Made by a program: the position numbers and the translations under genes
Assembly: GCF_033343995.1 (NCBI RefSeq)
Contig: NZ_CP137573.1
Coordinates: 7,411,001-7,475,000, forward strand
Source of the DNA: Streptomyces sp. HUAS YS2
GTDB taxonomy: Bacteria; Actinomycetota; Actinomycetes; Streptomycetales; Streptomycetaceae
Length of the DNA stretch: 64,000 nucleotides
Direction: 5' to 3'
The notes under the pieces: model-generated
Databases searched by the model: none
What the model was told of the DNA's origin: nothing
What the model saw: only the letters and a program-made list of their open reading frames with translations
In this document: piece by piece, positions 16,838-24,797 of the stretch
Layout: every line of letters starts with the position of its first letter
How positions within the stretch are numbered: the stretch's first letter is position 1

Positions 16838-16859
16838 GATACAGACCTGTATCCGATAC
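16838..16859. promoter_or_regulatory. overlapping palindromic operator GATACAG-AC-CTGTATC
   Basis: A perfect 7-bp inverted repeat GATACAG/CTGTATC with 2-bp spacer spans 16838-16853. It overlaps a second palindrome, GTATC-C-GATAC, at 16849-16859. It lies in the divergent region between the aldolase and ThuA genes. The form suits a TetR- or GntR-type dimer; the TetR gene at 15389 is the nearest candidate. Confidence 0.6.
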
Positions 16860-16951
16860 GACAACGCATCGAGCGCGGAACGGTCTTGCGGCGCGTGAGC
16901 CCTGCTCGCTACGGTCGGACGGAAAGCGCTTACCGGAAGGGAATTCGCCAG

Positions 16952-17614
16952 GTGCCGACCTCGGACGTGCTCGTCTACACCCGTACCGCCGGCTACCGCC
17001 ACGACTCCATCCCGGCCGGCGCGGAGGCGCTCGTCGAGCTGGCCCGGGAGAGCGGATTCGACGCCCGGTCCACCGACGATCCGGGCGCGTTCACGCCCGA
17101 GCGGCTCGGGCGGTGCGCGGCCGTGGTGCTGCTGTCCACCACCGGCCGCGTCCTCACCGACCCCGGCCGCGCCGCCCTCGAGGCGTACGTACGGGCCGGC
17201 GGCGGACTGCTCGCCGTGCACGCGGGCGCCAACGCCGAGCCCGACTGGCCCTTCTACGGCGAGCTGCTCGGCACCCGCTTCGCCGGCCACCCGCCGCTCC
17301 AGCCCGGCCGGGTCCACGTGGAGGACCCCGCCCACCCGTCGACCGCGCACCTGCCGGCCGAGTGGGACTGGACCGACGAGTGGTACGACTTCACCTCGCC
17401 GCCGCGCGAAGCGGGCGTCCATGTCCTGCTGCGCGCCGACGAGTCCACGTACACCGGCGGCACCCACGGCGCGGACCACCCGCTCGCGTGGTGCCACGAC
17501 AAGGCATGCGGCCGTTTCCTCTTCACGGCCCTCGGCCACACCTCGGAGTCGTACGCGGCTCCCGCCTTCCGTGCCCACCTCGCCGGCGCCCTCCGCTGGA
17601 CGGCGGGGCGTTAA
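16952..17614 (+). CDS. ThuA-domain protein (trehalose-utilisation-like)
   Basis: The 220-residue product has a class I glutamine-amidotransferase-like fold of the ThuA family: VLVYTRTAGYRHDSIP, VVLLSTTGRVL, GGGLLAVHAGANAEPDWPFYGELLG, the ligand region DEWYDF, and GRFLFTALGHTSESY near the C terminus. ThuA proteins act in sugar catabolism in rhizobia, but biochemical activity is unsettled. GTG 16952 follows GGAAGGGAA. A promoter TTGCGG (16886), 18-bp spacer, TACGGT (16910) is plausible. Confidence 0.88.
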   Translation: MPTSDVLVYTRTAGYRHDSIPAGAEALVELARESGFDARSTDDPGAFTPERLGRCAAVVLLSTTGRVLTDPGRAALEAYVRAGGGLLAVHAGANAEPDWPFYGELLGTRFAGHPPLQPGRVHVEDPAHPSTAHLPAEWDWTDEWYDFTSPPREAGVHVLLRADESTYTGGTHGADHPLAWCHDKACGRFLFTALGHTSESYAAPAFRAHLAGALRWTAGR

Positions 17615-18513
17615 CCCGCCGCCTCGGGCAGGGCGTCCCGCAGCCGCTCCAGGAAGGCCCGCGCCGCCGGGGACGCCGGTCCGTCGGCCCGCCAGGCCAG
17701 CGCGACCCGGCCGCGCAGCACGGGCCGGACGATCCGCACCGCGCGCAGCGATCCGTCCGGCACCGGCTCCTCGCCCCACGGCAGCACGGCCACCCCCAGG
17801 CCGCGCGCGGCGAGCTGCGCCAGCACCTGCGGCGCCGCCGCCTCGAAGGCGACCTGGGGCGCGAACCCGGCCGCCGCACAGGCCCGTTCGAGCACCGTCC
17901 GCACCCCCGTCCCGCGCGGCAGGCAGATCAACGACCGCTCCCGCAGGTCGCTCAGCGGGACCTCGCCGCGCACCGCGAGCGGGTGATCGCCGGTCACGAG
18001 CGCGACCAGCGGCTCGTCCACCACCACGCGGTACGCGAGTCCGGGCGGCGGCTCCGCGTCGGCCGTCCCGAGCAGCGCCACGTCCAGTTCGCCGGCCAGC
18101 AGCGCCGCCCGCATCCGCTCCGACGAGTCCTCGGTGAGCGAGATCTCGACCCGCGGGTGCGCGTCCCTGAAGTCCGCCAGCAGTGCGGGCAGTTCGAAGG
18201 CCCGACCGGCCGCCCCCGACACGATCCCGAGGGTGACCCGGCCGCGCAGCAGGCCGGTGTACTCGTCCACCGTCTGCCGCACCCCGTCCACCGCGGCCAG
18301 GGCGGCCCGCGCGTACGGCAGCACCGCCCGCCCCACCTCCGTCGGCGTCACCGTCCGGCCGGAACGGTCGAGCAGGGGCTGTCCCAGCTCCTTCTCCAGC
18401 TGCCGGATCTGCGCGCTCAGGCCCGGCTGCGACAGGTGCAGCCGAGCGGCGGCGCGCGTGAAGCCGCCCTCCTCGACGACGGCGACGAAGTACTGGAGAC
18501 GGCGCAGTTCCAT
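17611..18513 (-). CDS. LysR-family transcriptional regulator
   Basis: The 300-residue product opens MELRRLQYFVAVVEEGGFTRAA with the LysR winged helix (LHLSQPGLSAQIRQLEKELG) and a periplasmic-binding-like effector domain. It is divergent from the mycothiol-dependent isomerase-like gene with a 72-bp spacer, the usual LysR layout, so that gene is its likely target. Its stop overlaps the end of the ThuA gene by 4 bp on the opposite strand. Effector unknown. Confidence 0.93.
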   Translation of the reverse strand: MELRRLQYFVAVVEEGGFTRAAARLHLSQPGLSAQIRQLEKELGQPLLDRSGRTVTPTEVGRAVLPYARAALAAVDGVRQTVDEYTGLLRGRVTLGIVSGAAGRAFELPALLADFRDAHPRVEISLTEDSSERMRAALLAGELDVALLGTADAEPPPGLAYRVVVDEPLVALVTGDHPLAVRGEVPLSDLRERSLICLPRGTGVRTVLERACAAAGFAPQVAFEAAAPQVLAQLAARGLGVAVLPWGEEPVPDGSLRAVRIVRPVLRGRVALAWRADGPASPAARAFLERLRDALPEAAG

Positions 18514-18585
18514 AACCGATGATTCTAGGGACCAGCAGAACCAGCTCTTGGACTTATCACCCGGGCCGCCCGCACCCTTGATCCC

Positions 18586-19290
18586 ATGAGCGAAGCGACG
18601 TCCGACCGCACCACGTCCGCCACCACGCCCGCCACCACAGCCGCCGTCCGGGCCATGATCGCGGCCGAACGCCGGGAACTCGCGGACCTGCTCGACGGCC
18701 TCGACGAGCGGCAGTGGCAGGCGCCCAGCCTCTGCTCGGGCTGGCGGGTCCGCGAGGTCGCGGCCCACATGTCCATGGGCTTTCGGCTCTCCCTGCCCGC
18801 CACCCTCGTCGAACTCGCCAAGGCGCGCGGGAGCCTGCACCGGATGACCGACCGGGTGGCCCGGCGCGACGCCGCCGCCCACTCCACCGCCGGCCTCGCC
18901 GCCTTCCTCCGGGACCACGCCCACCACCCTTGGACGCCCCCGGTCGGCGGCTTCTCCGCCGCGCTCGGCCACGACGTCGTGCACGGCCTCGACATCACCG
19001 TCGCCCTCGGCCACGACCGCCGCGTCCCCGCGGACCGGCTGCGCGTCCTGCTCGACGAGGTCCGCCCCCGCGGTCTGAAGTTCTTCGGCGTCGACCTCGA
19101 CGGCGTACGGCTCCGGGCCGACGACCTCGACTGGTCGTACGGCACCGGCGCACCGCTGCACGGCGCCGCCCAGGACCTGCTGCTCGTCGCGTACGGCCGC
19201 CGGCTCCCCGCCGCGCGGCTGCGCGGCGCTGCGGCGGGCCGCTTCTCGGACGGGGACGACGGCGTCGGCGGCGGCCGGCCCGGGACGTAG
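18586..19290 (+). CDS. maleylpyruvate isomerase-family mycothiol-dependent protein
   Basis: The 234-residue product has the DinB-like four-helix fold of the MDMPI family. Metal-ligand histidines appear in VREVAAHMSMG and LGHDVVHGLDI, and ERQWQAPSLCSGWRVRE is the typical N-terminal helix pair. Family members use mycothiol, the actinobacterial thiol, for isomerisation or transfer reactions; the substrate here is unknown. It is divergently placed from a LysR gene, its likely regulator. Confidence 0.85.
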   Translation: MSEATSDRTTSATTPATTAAVRAMIAAERRELADLLDGLDERQWQAPSLCSGWRVREVAAHMSMGFRLSLPATLVELAKARGSLHRMTDRVARRDAAAHSTAGLAAFLRDHAHHPWTPPVGGFSAALGHDVVHGLDITVALGHDRRVPADRLRVLLDEVRPRGLKFFGVDLDGVRLRADDLDWSYGTGAPLHGAAQDLLLVAYGRRLPAARLRGAAAGRFSDGDDGVGGGRPGT

Positions 19291-19385
19291 GCGAGCGCCC
19301 GCCGGCGTTCCTTCGGCCCCCTCCCGATTGCGCCCGGCCGACGCGCGGGGGAGGGTCGGAGCGTCGAGTCGGCAGAGGAGACGCC

Positions 19386-20786
19386 ATGCCCATCGCCACC
19401 GTGAACCCCGCCACCGGCGAGACCGTCCGCACGTACGAGGCGCACACCCCGGACGAGGTCGAGCGGCGCATCGCCGCCGCGTACGAGACCTTCCTGACGT
19501 ACCGCACCACCTCGTTCGCCGAGCGCTCCCGGCTGCTGCGCCGGGCCGCCGAGCTGCTCGACGAGGACCGCGAGGACATCGCCCGGACCATGACGATCGA
19601 GATGGGCAAGCCGCTCGCCGCCGCCCGCGCCGAGGCCGCCAAGTGCGCCAAGGCGATGCGCTGGTACGCCGACCACGCCGAGGCCCTGCTCGCCGACGAG
19701 CACCCCGCCGAGGCCGACGTCCGCGACGCCGGGGCGGACGCCGCCCGCGTCCTCTACCGCCCGCTGGGTCCGGTGCTCGCCGTCATGCCGTGGAACTTCC
19801 CGCTCTGGCAGGTCGTCCGGTTCGCCGCGCCCGCGCTGATGGCCGGGAACACCGGGCTGCTCAAGCACGCGTCGAACGTCCCGCAGACCGCGCTCTACCT
19901 GGGCGAGCTGTTCCACCGGGCCGGCTTCCCGGAGGGCTGCTTCCAGACCCTGCTGATCGGTTCCGGCGCCGTTGAGGCGGTGCTCCGCGATCCGCGCGTG
20001 GCCGCCGCCACCCTCACCGGCAGCGAGCCCGCGGGCCGTTCCGTCGCCGCGGTGGCGGGCGACGAGGTGAAGAAGACCGTGCTCGAACTCGGCGGCAGCG
20101 ACCCGTACATCGTCATGGCCTCCGCCGACGTCGAGCGCGCGGCGGAGACCGCGGTCACCGCGCGCGCCCAGAACAACGGCCAGTCCTGCATCGCGGCCAA
20201 GCGGTTCATCGTCCACGCCGACGTGTACGACTCCTTCGCCGAGCGCTTCACCGCCGGGATGGCCGCGCTGACCGTCGGCGACCCGATGGCCGACGGCACC
20301 GACATCGGCCCGCTCGCCACCGAACAGGGCCGCCGCGACCTGGAGGAACTCGTCGACGACGCGGTGGCGAAGGGCGCCGAGGTGCTGTGCGGCGGCGGAC
20401 GGCCGGAGGACCGTACCGCCGGCTGGTTCTACCGGCCCACCGTGCTCGCCGGGATCACGCCCGAGATGCGGATCCACCAGGAGGAGGCGTTCGGCCCGGT
20501 CGCCACGCTCTACCGGGTCGCCGGCATCGACGAGGCCGTCGCCGTCGCCAACGACACGCCCTTCGGGCTGAGTTCCAACGTCTGGACCCTGGACGACGCC
20601 GACGTGGAGCGCTTCGTACGGGACCTCCAGGCGGGCGGCGTCTTCGTGAACGGCATGACCGCCTCGCACCCCGCGCTGCCCTTCGGCGGCGTCAAGCGTT
20701 CGGGGTACGGCCGGGAACTCTCCGGCCACGGCATCCGCGAGTTCTGCAACACGACGACGGTCTGGCGGCGCACGAGCGGCGACTGA
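19386..20786 (+). CDS. gabD: NAD(P)-dependent succinate-semialdehyde dehydrogenase
   Basis: The 466-residue product is an aldehyde dehydrogenase of the GabD1 type. It has MPWNFPLWQV for cofactor binding, the LELGGSDPYIV glutamate motif and the catalytic Cys in NNGQSCIAAKRF. It oxidises succinate semialdehyde to succinate at the end of GABA degradation, though related aldehydes are possible. AGAGGAG precedes the ATG at 19386. The frame is open far upstream, but upstream translation is compositionally unlike protein. Confidence 0.9.
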   Translation: MPIATVNPATGETVRTYEAHTPDEVERRIAAAYETFLTYRTTSFAERSRLLRRAAELLDEDREDIARTMTIEMGKPLAAARAEAAKCAKAMRWYADHAEALLADEHPAEADVRDAGADAARVLYRPLGPVLAVMPWNFPLWQVVRFAAPALMAGNTGLLKHASNVPQTALYLGELFHRAGFPEGCFQTLLIGSGAVEAVLRDPRVAAATLTGSEPAGRSVAAVAGDEVKKTVLELGGSDPYIVMASADVERAAETAVTARAQNNGQSCIAAKRFIVHADVYDSFAERFTAGMAALTVGDPMADGTDIGPLATEQGRRDLEELVDDAVAKGAEVLCGGGRPEDRTAGWFYRPTVLAGITPEMRIHQEEAFGPVATLYRVAGIDEAVAVANDTPFGLSSNVWTLDDADVERFVRDLQAGGVFVNGMTASHPALPFGGVKRSGYGRELSGHGIREFCNTTTVWRRTSGD

Positions 20787-20835
20787 CGCGCTGCCGCGCG
20801 ACGGGCTCAGCGGCGACCGACTTCACCGGCTCCCC

Positions 20836-21876
20836 TCACCCCTTCGGCGCCTGACGTGTCCGTGTCCACTCCAGCAGGTCGTCCGCCGACCAGGTGTTGA
20901 TCACGCGCTCCGTCGGCACCCCGCACTCCTCCGCCCGGGCGCAGCCCAGGATCTGCCACTCCAGTTGCCCGGGGGCGTGCGCGTCGGTGTCCACGGCGAA
21001 GTACACGCCGGCCGCGACCGCCTGCCGCAGCAGCCGGCGCGGCGGATCGAGCCGCTCCGGCCGGCTGTTGATCTCGACCGCCGCGCCGGACGCGGCGCAC
21101 GCCGCGAAGACCTCCTCCGCGTCGAACTCGGACTCCGGCCGCCCCCGGCCGGTGACCAGGCGCCCGGTGCAGTGCCCGAGGACGTCCAGCAGCGGATTGC
21201 CCACCGCGTTCACCATCCGCCGGGTCATCGCCGGCGCCTCCATCCGCAGCTTCGAGTGGACCGAGCCGACCACCAGGTCGAGCCGGTCCAGGAGTTCGGG
21301 CTCCTGGTCGAGCGAGCCGTCCGGCAGGATGTCGCACTCGATGCCGGTGAGCAGCCGGAACGGCGCCCAGCGCTCGTTCAGTTCCGCCACCACGTCCAGC
21401 TGCTCCCGCAGCCGCTCCGCGGAGAGCCCGCGGGCGACCGTCAGGCGCGGCGAGTGGTCGGTCAGCACCGCCCACGCGTGGCCCAGCTCCGCCGCCGTCC
21501 GGCCCATCGCCTCGATCGACGCCCCGCCGTCGGACCAGTCGGAGTGCAGGTGGCAGTCGCCGCGCAGCGCGGCCCGCAGCGTCTCCCCGCCGACCGTCGA
21601 CCCCGCCACGTCGAACGAGTCCGCCAACTCATGCTCCAGACGGGCCAGATACTCCGGGACCTGGCCGGCCAGCGCCTCGCGCACCACCGCCGCGGTCTTC
21701 GGCCCGAGCCCCTTCACCTTCTCCAGGGTCCCGGCGGCGGCCCGCCGCTCCGCCTCGCCCGGCTCCATCGCCTCCACGACGGCCTGCGCCGTGCGGAACG
21801 CCCGTACGCGGTACGTCGGTTCCTGAGCGCGCTCCAGCAGGAACGCGATCCGGCTCAGCGCGGCCACGGGGTCCAT
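20836..21876 (-). CDS. PHP-domain phosphoesterase with N-terminal helix-hairpin-helix
   Basis: The 346-residue product has an N-terminal helical part with an HhH-like VKGLGPKTAAVVREAL (about 53-70) like that of DNA polymerase X. A PHP domain follows with metal motifs DCHLHSDWSDGG, LTDHSPRLTVARGL, IECDILPDGSLD, VGSVHSKL, LGHCTGRL and DTDAHAPGQL. It resembles the polymerase X PHP portion without the polymerase. The role is probably phosphoesterase or 3' end processing in DNA repair; histidinol phosphatase is the alternative reading. Confidence 0.88.
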   Translation of the reverse strand: MDPVAALSRIAFLLERAQEPTYRVRAFRTAQAVVEAMEPGEAERRAAAGTLEKVKGLGPKTAAVVREALAGQVPEYLARLEHELADSFDVAGSTVGGETLRAALRGDCHLHSDWSDGGASIEAMGRTAAELGHAWAVLTDHSPRLTVARGLSAERLREQLDVVAELNERWAPFRLLTGIECDILPDGSLDQEPELLDRLDLVVGSVHSKLRMEAPAMTRRMVNAVGNPLLDVLGHCTGRLVTGRGRPESEFDAEEVFAACAASGAAVEINSRPERLDPPRRLLRQAVAAGVYFAVDTDAHAPGQLEWQILGCARAEECGVPTERVINTWSADDLLEWTRTRQAPKG

Positions 21877-21893
21877 GAGGAGCGTCCTTCCGT

Positions 21894-21921
21894 CACGTCA
21901 CACGTCACACGTCACACGTCA
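21894..21921. repeat. four tandem copies of CACGTCA
   Basis: The 7-bp unit CACGTCA (TGACGTG on the minus strand) is repeated four times without interruption at 21894-21921, and a related CACGTCG follows at 21931. It lies between the SpoIIE-type gene and the ribosome site of the PHP gene, both leftward. It could be an operator array or a slippage-prone microrepeat. Confidence 0.85.
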
Positions 21922-21948
21922 CATGTTTCCCACGTCGCAGATCGATCG

Positions 21949-24084
21949 TCACGTCGCGGCGCCGGTGCCGACCGTCGCCCCGGCCCCCGATCCCTCCGGC
22001 GGGCCGAACTCGCACCACACGGCCTTGCCCTCGCCGCGCGGCTCCACGCCCCACCGGGACGACAGCGCGTCGAGCAGCAGCAGTCCGCGCCCCGAGGTCG
22101 CCGCCTCGCCGGGCGTACGCCGCCGGGGCCAGGCGCTGGAACGGTCCTGCACGGAGAGCCGGACCCGGCGCACCGGCTCCGGCAGCACCTCCAGGGTCAG
22201 CACCGCGCCGCCCTCGGTGTGCAGCAGCACGTTCACCAGCAGCTCGCCGGTCAGCAGTTCCGCGTCGTCGGCGAGGTCGCCCATGTCCCAGTCGCGCAGC
22301 GCCTGGCCGACGGCCGCGCGTGCGTCCGAGAGCCCCTGCGGATCGGCCTGGTGGATGTACTGGTGGATGCGCGGCGCCCGCGGGGTGCCCGGGTCAGGGC
22401 TGCGCCGCAGCACCAGGAGTGCCACGTCGTCTCCGGGACCCCAGCGCTCCCACAGCTGCTCCGACAGGTGGTCGGCGAGCGCCTCCGCCTGCGGCGGCCC
22501 GCTGCTGACCGCCGCGGACAGCGTCTCCATACCCGACTCGATGTCCGTGCCCGGCTGCTCGACGAGCCCGTCCGTGTACAGCACGAGGGTCTCTCCCGGC
22601 ACCAGGTCGAGCCGGGTCTCCGGGAACTCCTCGTCGCCGAAGACCGACGCGAGACCGAGCGGCAGGCCGCCGCGCAGTTTCGGCCGCCCCACTCGCCCGT
22701 CCGTGTGACGGATCAGCGGGCCGAGATGCCCGGCGCGCACCGCGCGGACCGTCCCGGTCGTCAGGTCGACCTGGGCGTACGTGCAGGTCGCGAACCGGTT
22801 CGTGTCCAGCTCGGCGAGAAACCGGGAGGCCCGGGCCAGCACGGTCGCCGGCGCGTGTCCCTCGCCGGCGTACGCCCGCAGGGCGATCCGCAGCTGCCCC
22901 ATGATGGCCGCGGCGTGCGTGTCGTGGCCCTGGACGTCGCCGACGACGACGCCGACCCGGCCGCGCGGCAGCGAGATCACGTCGTACCAGTCGCCGCCGA
23001 CCTGCCGGCCGCTCCACGCCGCGTGGTACCGCACGGCGATCTCGCCGCCCGAGATCGCCGGGATCCGGCGCGGCAGCATGGTCTCCTGCAGCCCGGTGGC
23101 CAGCTCCCGCTCCTCGTCGAACAGCAGCGCGCGCTGCAGCGACTGGGCCACGATCGCGGCCAGGCCGAGGCTCAGATTGCGTTCGTCGGCGTTGAACGCC
23201 GTACGCCCCCGGTAGAACAGCGCCATCCCGCCCAGCGAGCGCGCCTGCGCCACCAGCGGCAGATAGGCCGCGGCGCGGAACCGCAGCCGCTGCAGGTACG
23301 GGGCGAGCTGCGGGAAGTCCCGCCCGAGCGACGGCAACGAGGTCACGAACCGCGGCCGGCCGCTCAGGACCGTCTCCGCCAGCGGCAGCCCCCGGTCGAG
23401 ACGACGGCTGCGGAAGTCGTTGAGGACCTCCAGGGACTCGCCGCTCAGCGCGATGATGTTGAGCGCCCCGTTCTCCACCAGACCGAGCGCCAGCCCGTCC
23501 GCGCCGAGCCGGGCGAGGCCGCCCGGGCCGGTGAGCGCGGCGGTCACGTCGTCCACGGTCACCGCCCGGGACAGCGCGTGCGTCGTCCGCTCGACGATGC
23601 TGGTCTGCACCTCGCGGCGCTTCTCCAGCTCCAGGACGAAGGCCGAGTGGGTCACCTCGGCGGTCGCGTCCCGCACGATCCCGACGATCCGGTGCGCCAT
23701 GCCCTGCCCGTCGCGCAGGATGCGCGCCTGGACGTGCGTCCACTGGGGGGTACCGTCGGAACGGTCGATGCGGAAGTGCGCCGTGTAGGACGTCCGGCCG
23801 CTGATGATCGCCTCGCGGATCACCCCTTCGAGCCGGGCCCGCTCGTCGGGGTCGAGATGGCTCACGAGGGACACGGGACGGGAGTCGAAGCCGTCCGGTT
23901 CCAGCCCGAACACGAGCAGACCGGCGTCGTCGATGTCGATCGCCCCGGCTGTCAGATCCCAGTCGAAGCTGCCCGTGCGGTTCATGGCGAGCCGCTCGGT
24001 GGGGCCGATCTCGCCGTTGCGCGGCCCGTCCGGCGCCGGGCGCGGGGGCGAGCCGGCAGGCAGGCGCCGGTCGTCTTCGGTCAT
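21949..24084 (-). CDS. PAS-GAF-PP2C (SpoIIE-type) phosphatase with C-terminal ATPase domain
   Basis: The product of about 711 residues has a PAS domain (about 35-150), GAF domain (about 160-335), PP2C/SpoIIE phosphatase (about 355-560; VGGDWYD and VVGDVQGHD metal Asp motifs, GPGDDVALLVL) and a C-terminal histidine-kinase-like ATPase (about 590-700; ELLVNVLLHT). It likely dephosphorylates an anti-anti-sigma factor in response to a sensed signal, with the last domain resembling RsbW-type anti-sigma kinases. GAGGAGG abuts the ATG at 24084, so the ATG at 24093 is a possible alternative start. Confidence 0.88.
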   Translation of the reverse strand: MTEDDRRLPAGSPPRPAPDGPRNGEIGPTERLAMNRTGSFDWDLTAGAIDIDDAGLLVFGLEPDGFDSRPVSLVSHLDPDERARLEGVIREAIISGRTSYTAHFRIDRSDGTPQWTHVQARILRDGQGMAHRIVGIVRDATAEVTHSAFVLELEKRREVQTSIVERTTHALSRAVTVDDVTAALTGPGGLARLGADGLALGLVENGALNIIALSGESLEVLNDFRSRRLDRGLPLAETVLSGRPRFVTSLPSLGRDFPQLAPYLQRLRFRAAAYLPLVAQARSLGGMALFYRGRTAFNADERNLSLGLAAIVAQSLQRALLFDEERELATGLQETMLPRRIPAISGGEIAVRYHAAWSGRQVGGDWYDVISLPRGRVGVVVGDVQGHDTHAAAIMGQLRIALRAYAGEGHAPATVLARASRFLAELDTNRFATCTYAQVDLTTGTVRAVRAGHLGPLIRHTDGRVGRPKLRGGLPLGLASVFGDEEFPETRLDLVPGETLVLYTDGLVEQPGTDIESGMETLSAAVSSGPPQAEALADHLSEQLWERWGPGDDVALLVLRRSPDPGTPRAPRIHQYIHQADPQGLSDARAAVGQALRDWDMGDLADDAELLTGELLVNVLLHTEGGAVLTLEVLPEPVRRVRLSVQDRSSAWPRRRTPGEAATSGRGLLLLDALSSRWGVEPRGEGKAVWCEFGPPEGSGAGATVGTGAAT

Positions 24085-24463
24085 CCTCCTCATTGTCGAA
24101 CCGGCGGGGCGGGAATGCCATGGCGATGCGCGCCCTGTCCGCCCCCGACCGGTACGTGATTGCTCCGAACGGACGCAGCGGGGGTGTACGGCGGCGTACC
24201 GGGGGTGCACGAGCGCGCGCGAGGGGGAGGGGCGTGCGCGGGGGTTCCGGACGGGCGGAGCCGGGGCCGCGGGTGTACCCATGAGGTGTGAGGCCGTGTC
24301 TGCGCCCACCCTCGCCCCGGGCCGCCGACACGGGCGGCGGCAGCGGACCGACACGCTGTCCGCGCCGTGAGGGCCCGGGGCCCGGGGCGGCCCGGAGCGC
24401 ACCGGATGCGCGACCGCCGGGCCGCGATGAGAATGGCTGCAAGCGGACGAACGAGGAGGCGGC
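24085..24463. other. 379-bp intergenic region with GGGGTGYAC repeats
   Basis: This divergent gap holds the promoters of the leftward phosphatase and the rightward small gene. Three related motifs, GGGGTGTAC, GGGGTGCAC and CGGGTGTACCC, occur between about 24180 and 24275. No convincing gene is seen. Confidence 0.5.
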
Positions 24464-24664
24464 ATGAACGCTGAGTCCGAAAAGAGGACGCTCGGACCGG
24501 GTCCGACGCCCGACAATCTGCTCCATTCCGGCTCGGAGGGCGAGTTCACCGCGGAGGACCTGGTCCTCGCCTCGGGCCGGGACGTCAACCCGAAGAGCAT
24601 GGCCTGGGCCGAGCGTCGCCTGGCCGAAAAGGGCCGCAAGTCCCTGGACGAGCTGCTGCCCTGA
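24464..24664 (+). CDS. small hydrophilic protein, unknown function
   Basis: The 66-residue product MNAESEKRTLGPGPTPDNLL... is acidic and lacks membrane segments. A C-terminal helix, SMAWAERRLAEKGRKSLDELLP, is the best-ordered part. GAGGAGG lies six bases before the ATG, and codon use has the strong third-position GC of its neighbours, so it is very likely real. No named family is recognised. Confidence 0.78.
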   Translation: MNAESEKRTLGPGPTPDNLLHSGSEGEFTAEDLVLASGRDVNPKSMAWAERRLAEKGRKSLDELLP

Positions 24665-24742
24665 TCGGTGCGGGGCGTCGGAGGATCCGCTCCGCGACGC
24701 CCCGCTTTCGTGCGTGGGGGTTGCACGGGGCTTCCGCATTTG

Positions 24743-24756
24743 TGGAACACGTTCTA
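24743..24756. promoter_or_regulatory. KstR-like operator TGGAACACGTTCTA
   Basis: The 14-bp sequence fits TnnAACnnGTTnnA exactly, the pattern reported for the TetR-type regulator KstR of cholesterol catabolism in mycobacteria and rhodococci. It sits 42 bp upstream of an acyl-CoA dehydrogenase start, in promoter position. Confidence 0.6.
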
Positions 24757-24797
24757 CCGTGGCCGCCGTCCCGCCGGACGCCGCCACGGGAGGCCCG

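Noticed and set aside
21894..21937. CRISPR-like repeat
   Set aside because: Units are 7 bp and contiguous, with no spacers.
20965..24159. Very long plus-strand open frame of 1064 codons
   Set aside because: It is antisense to the PHP and SpoIIE-type genes, rich in Arg/Gly/Pro and without any domain; typical GC-driven shadow frame.
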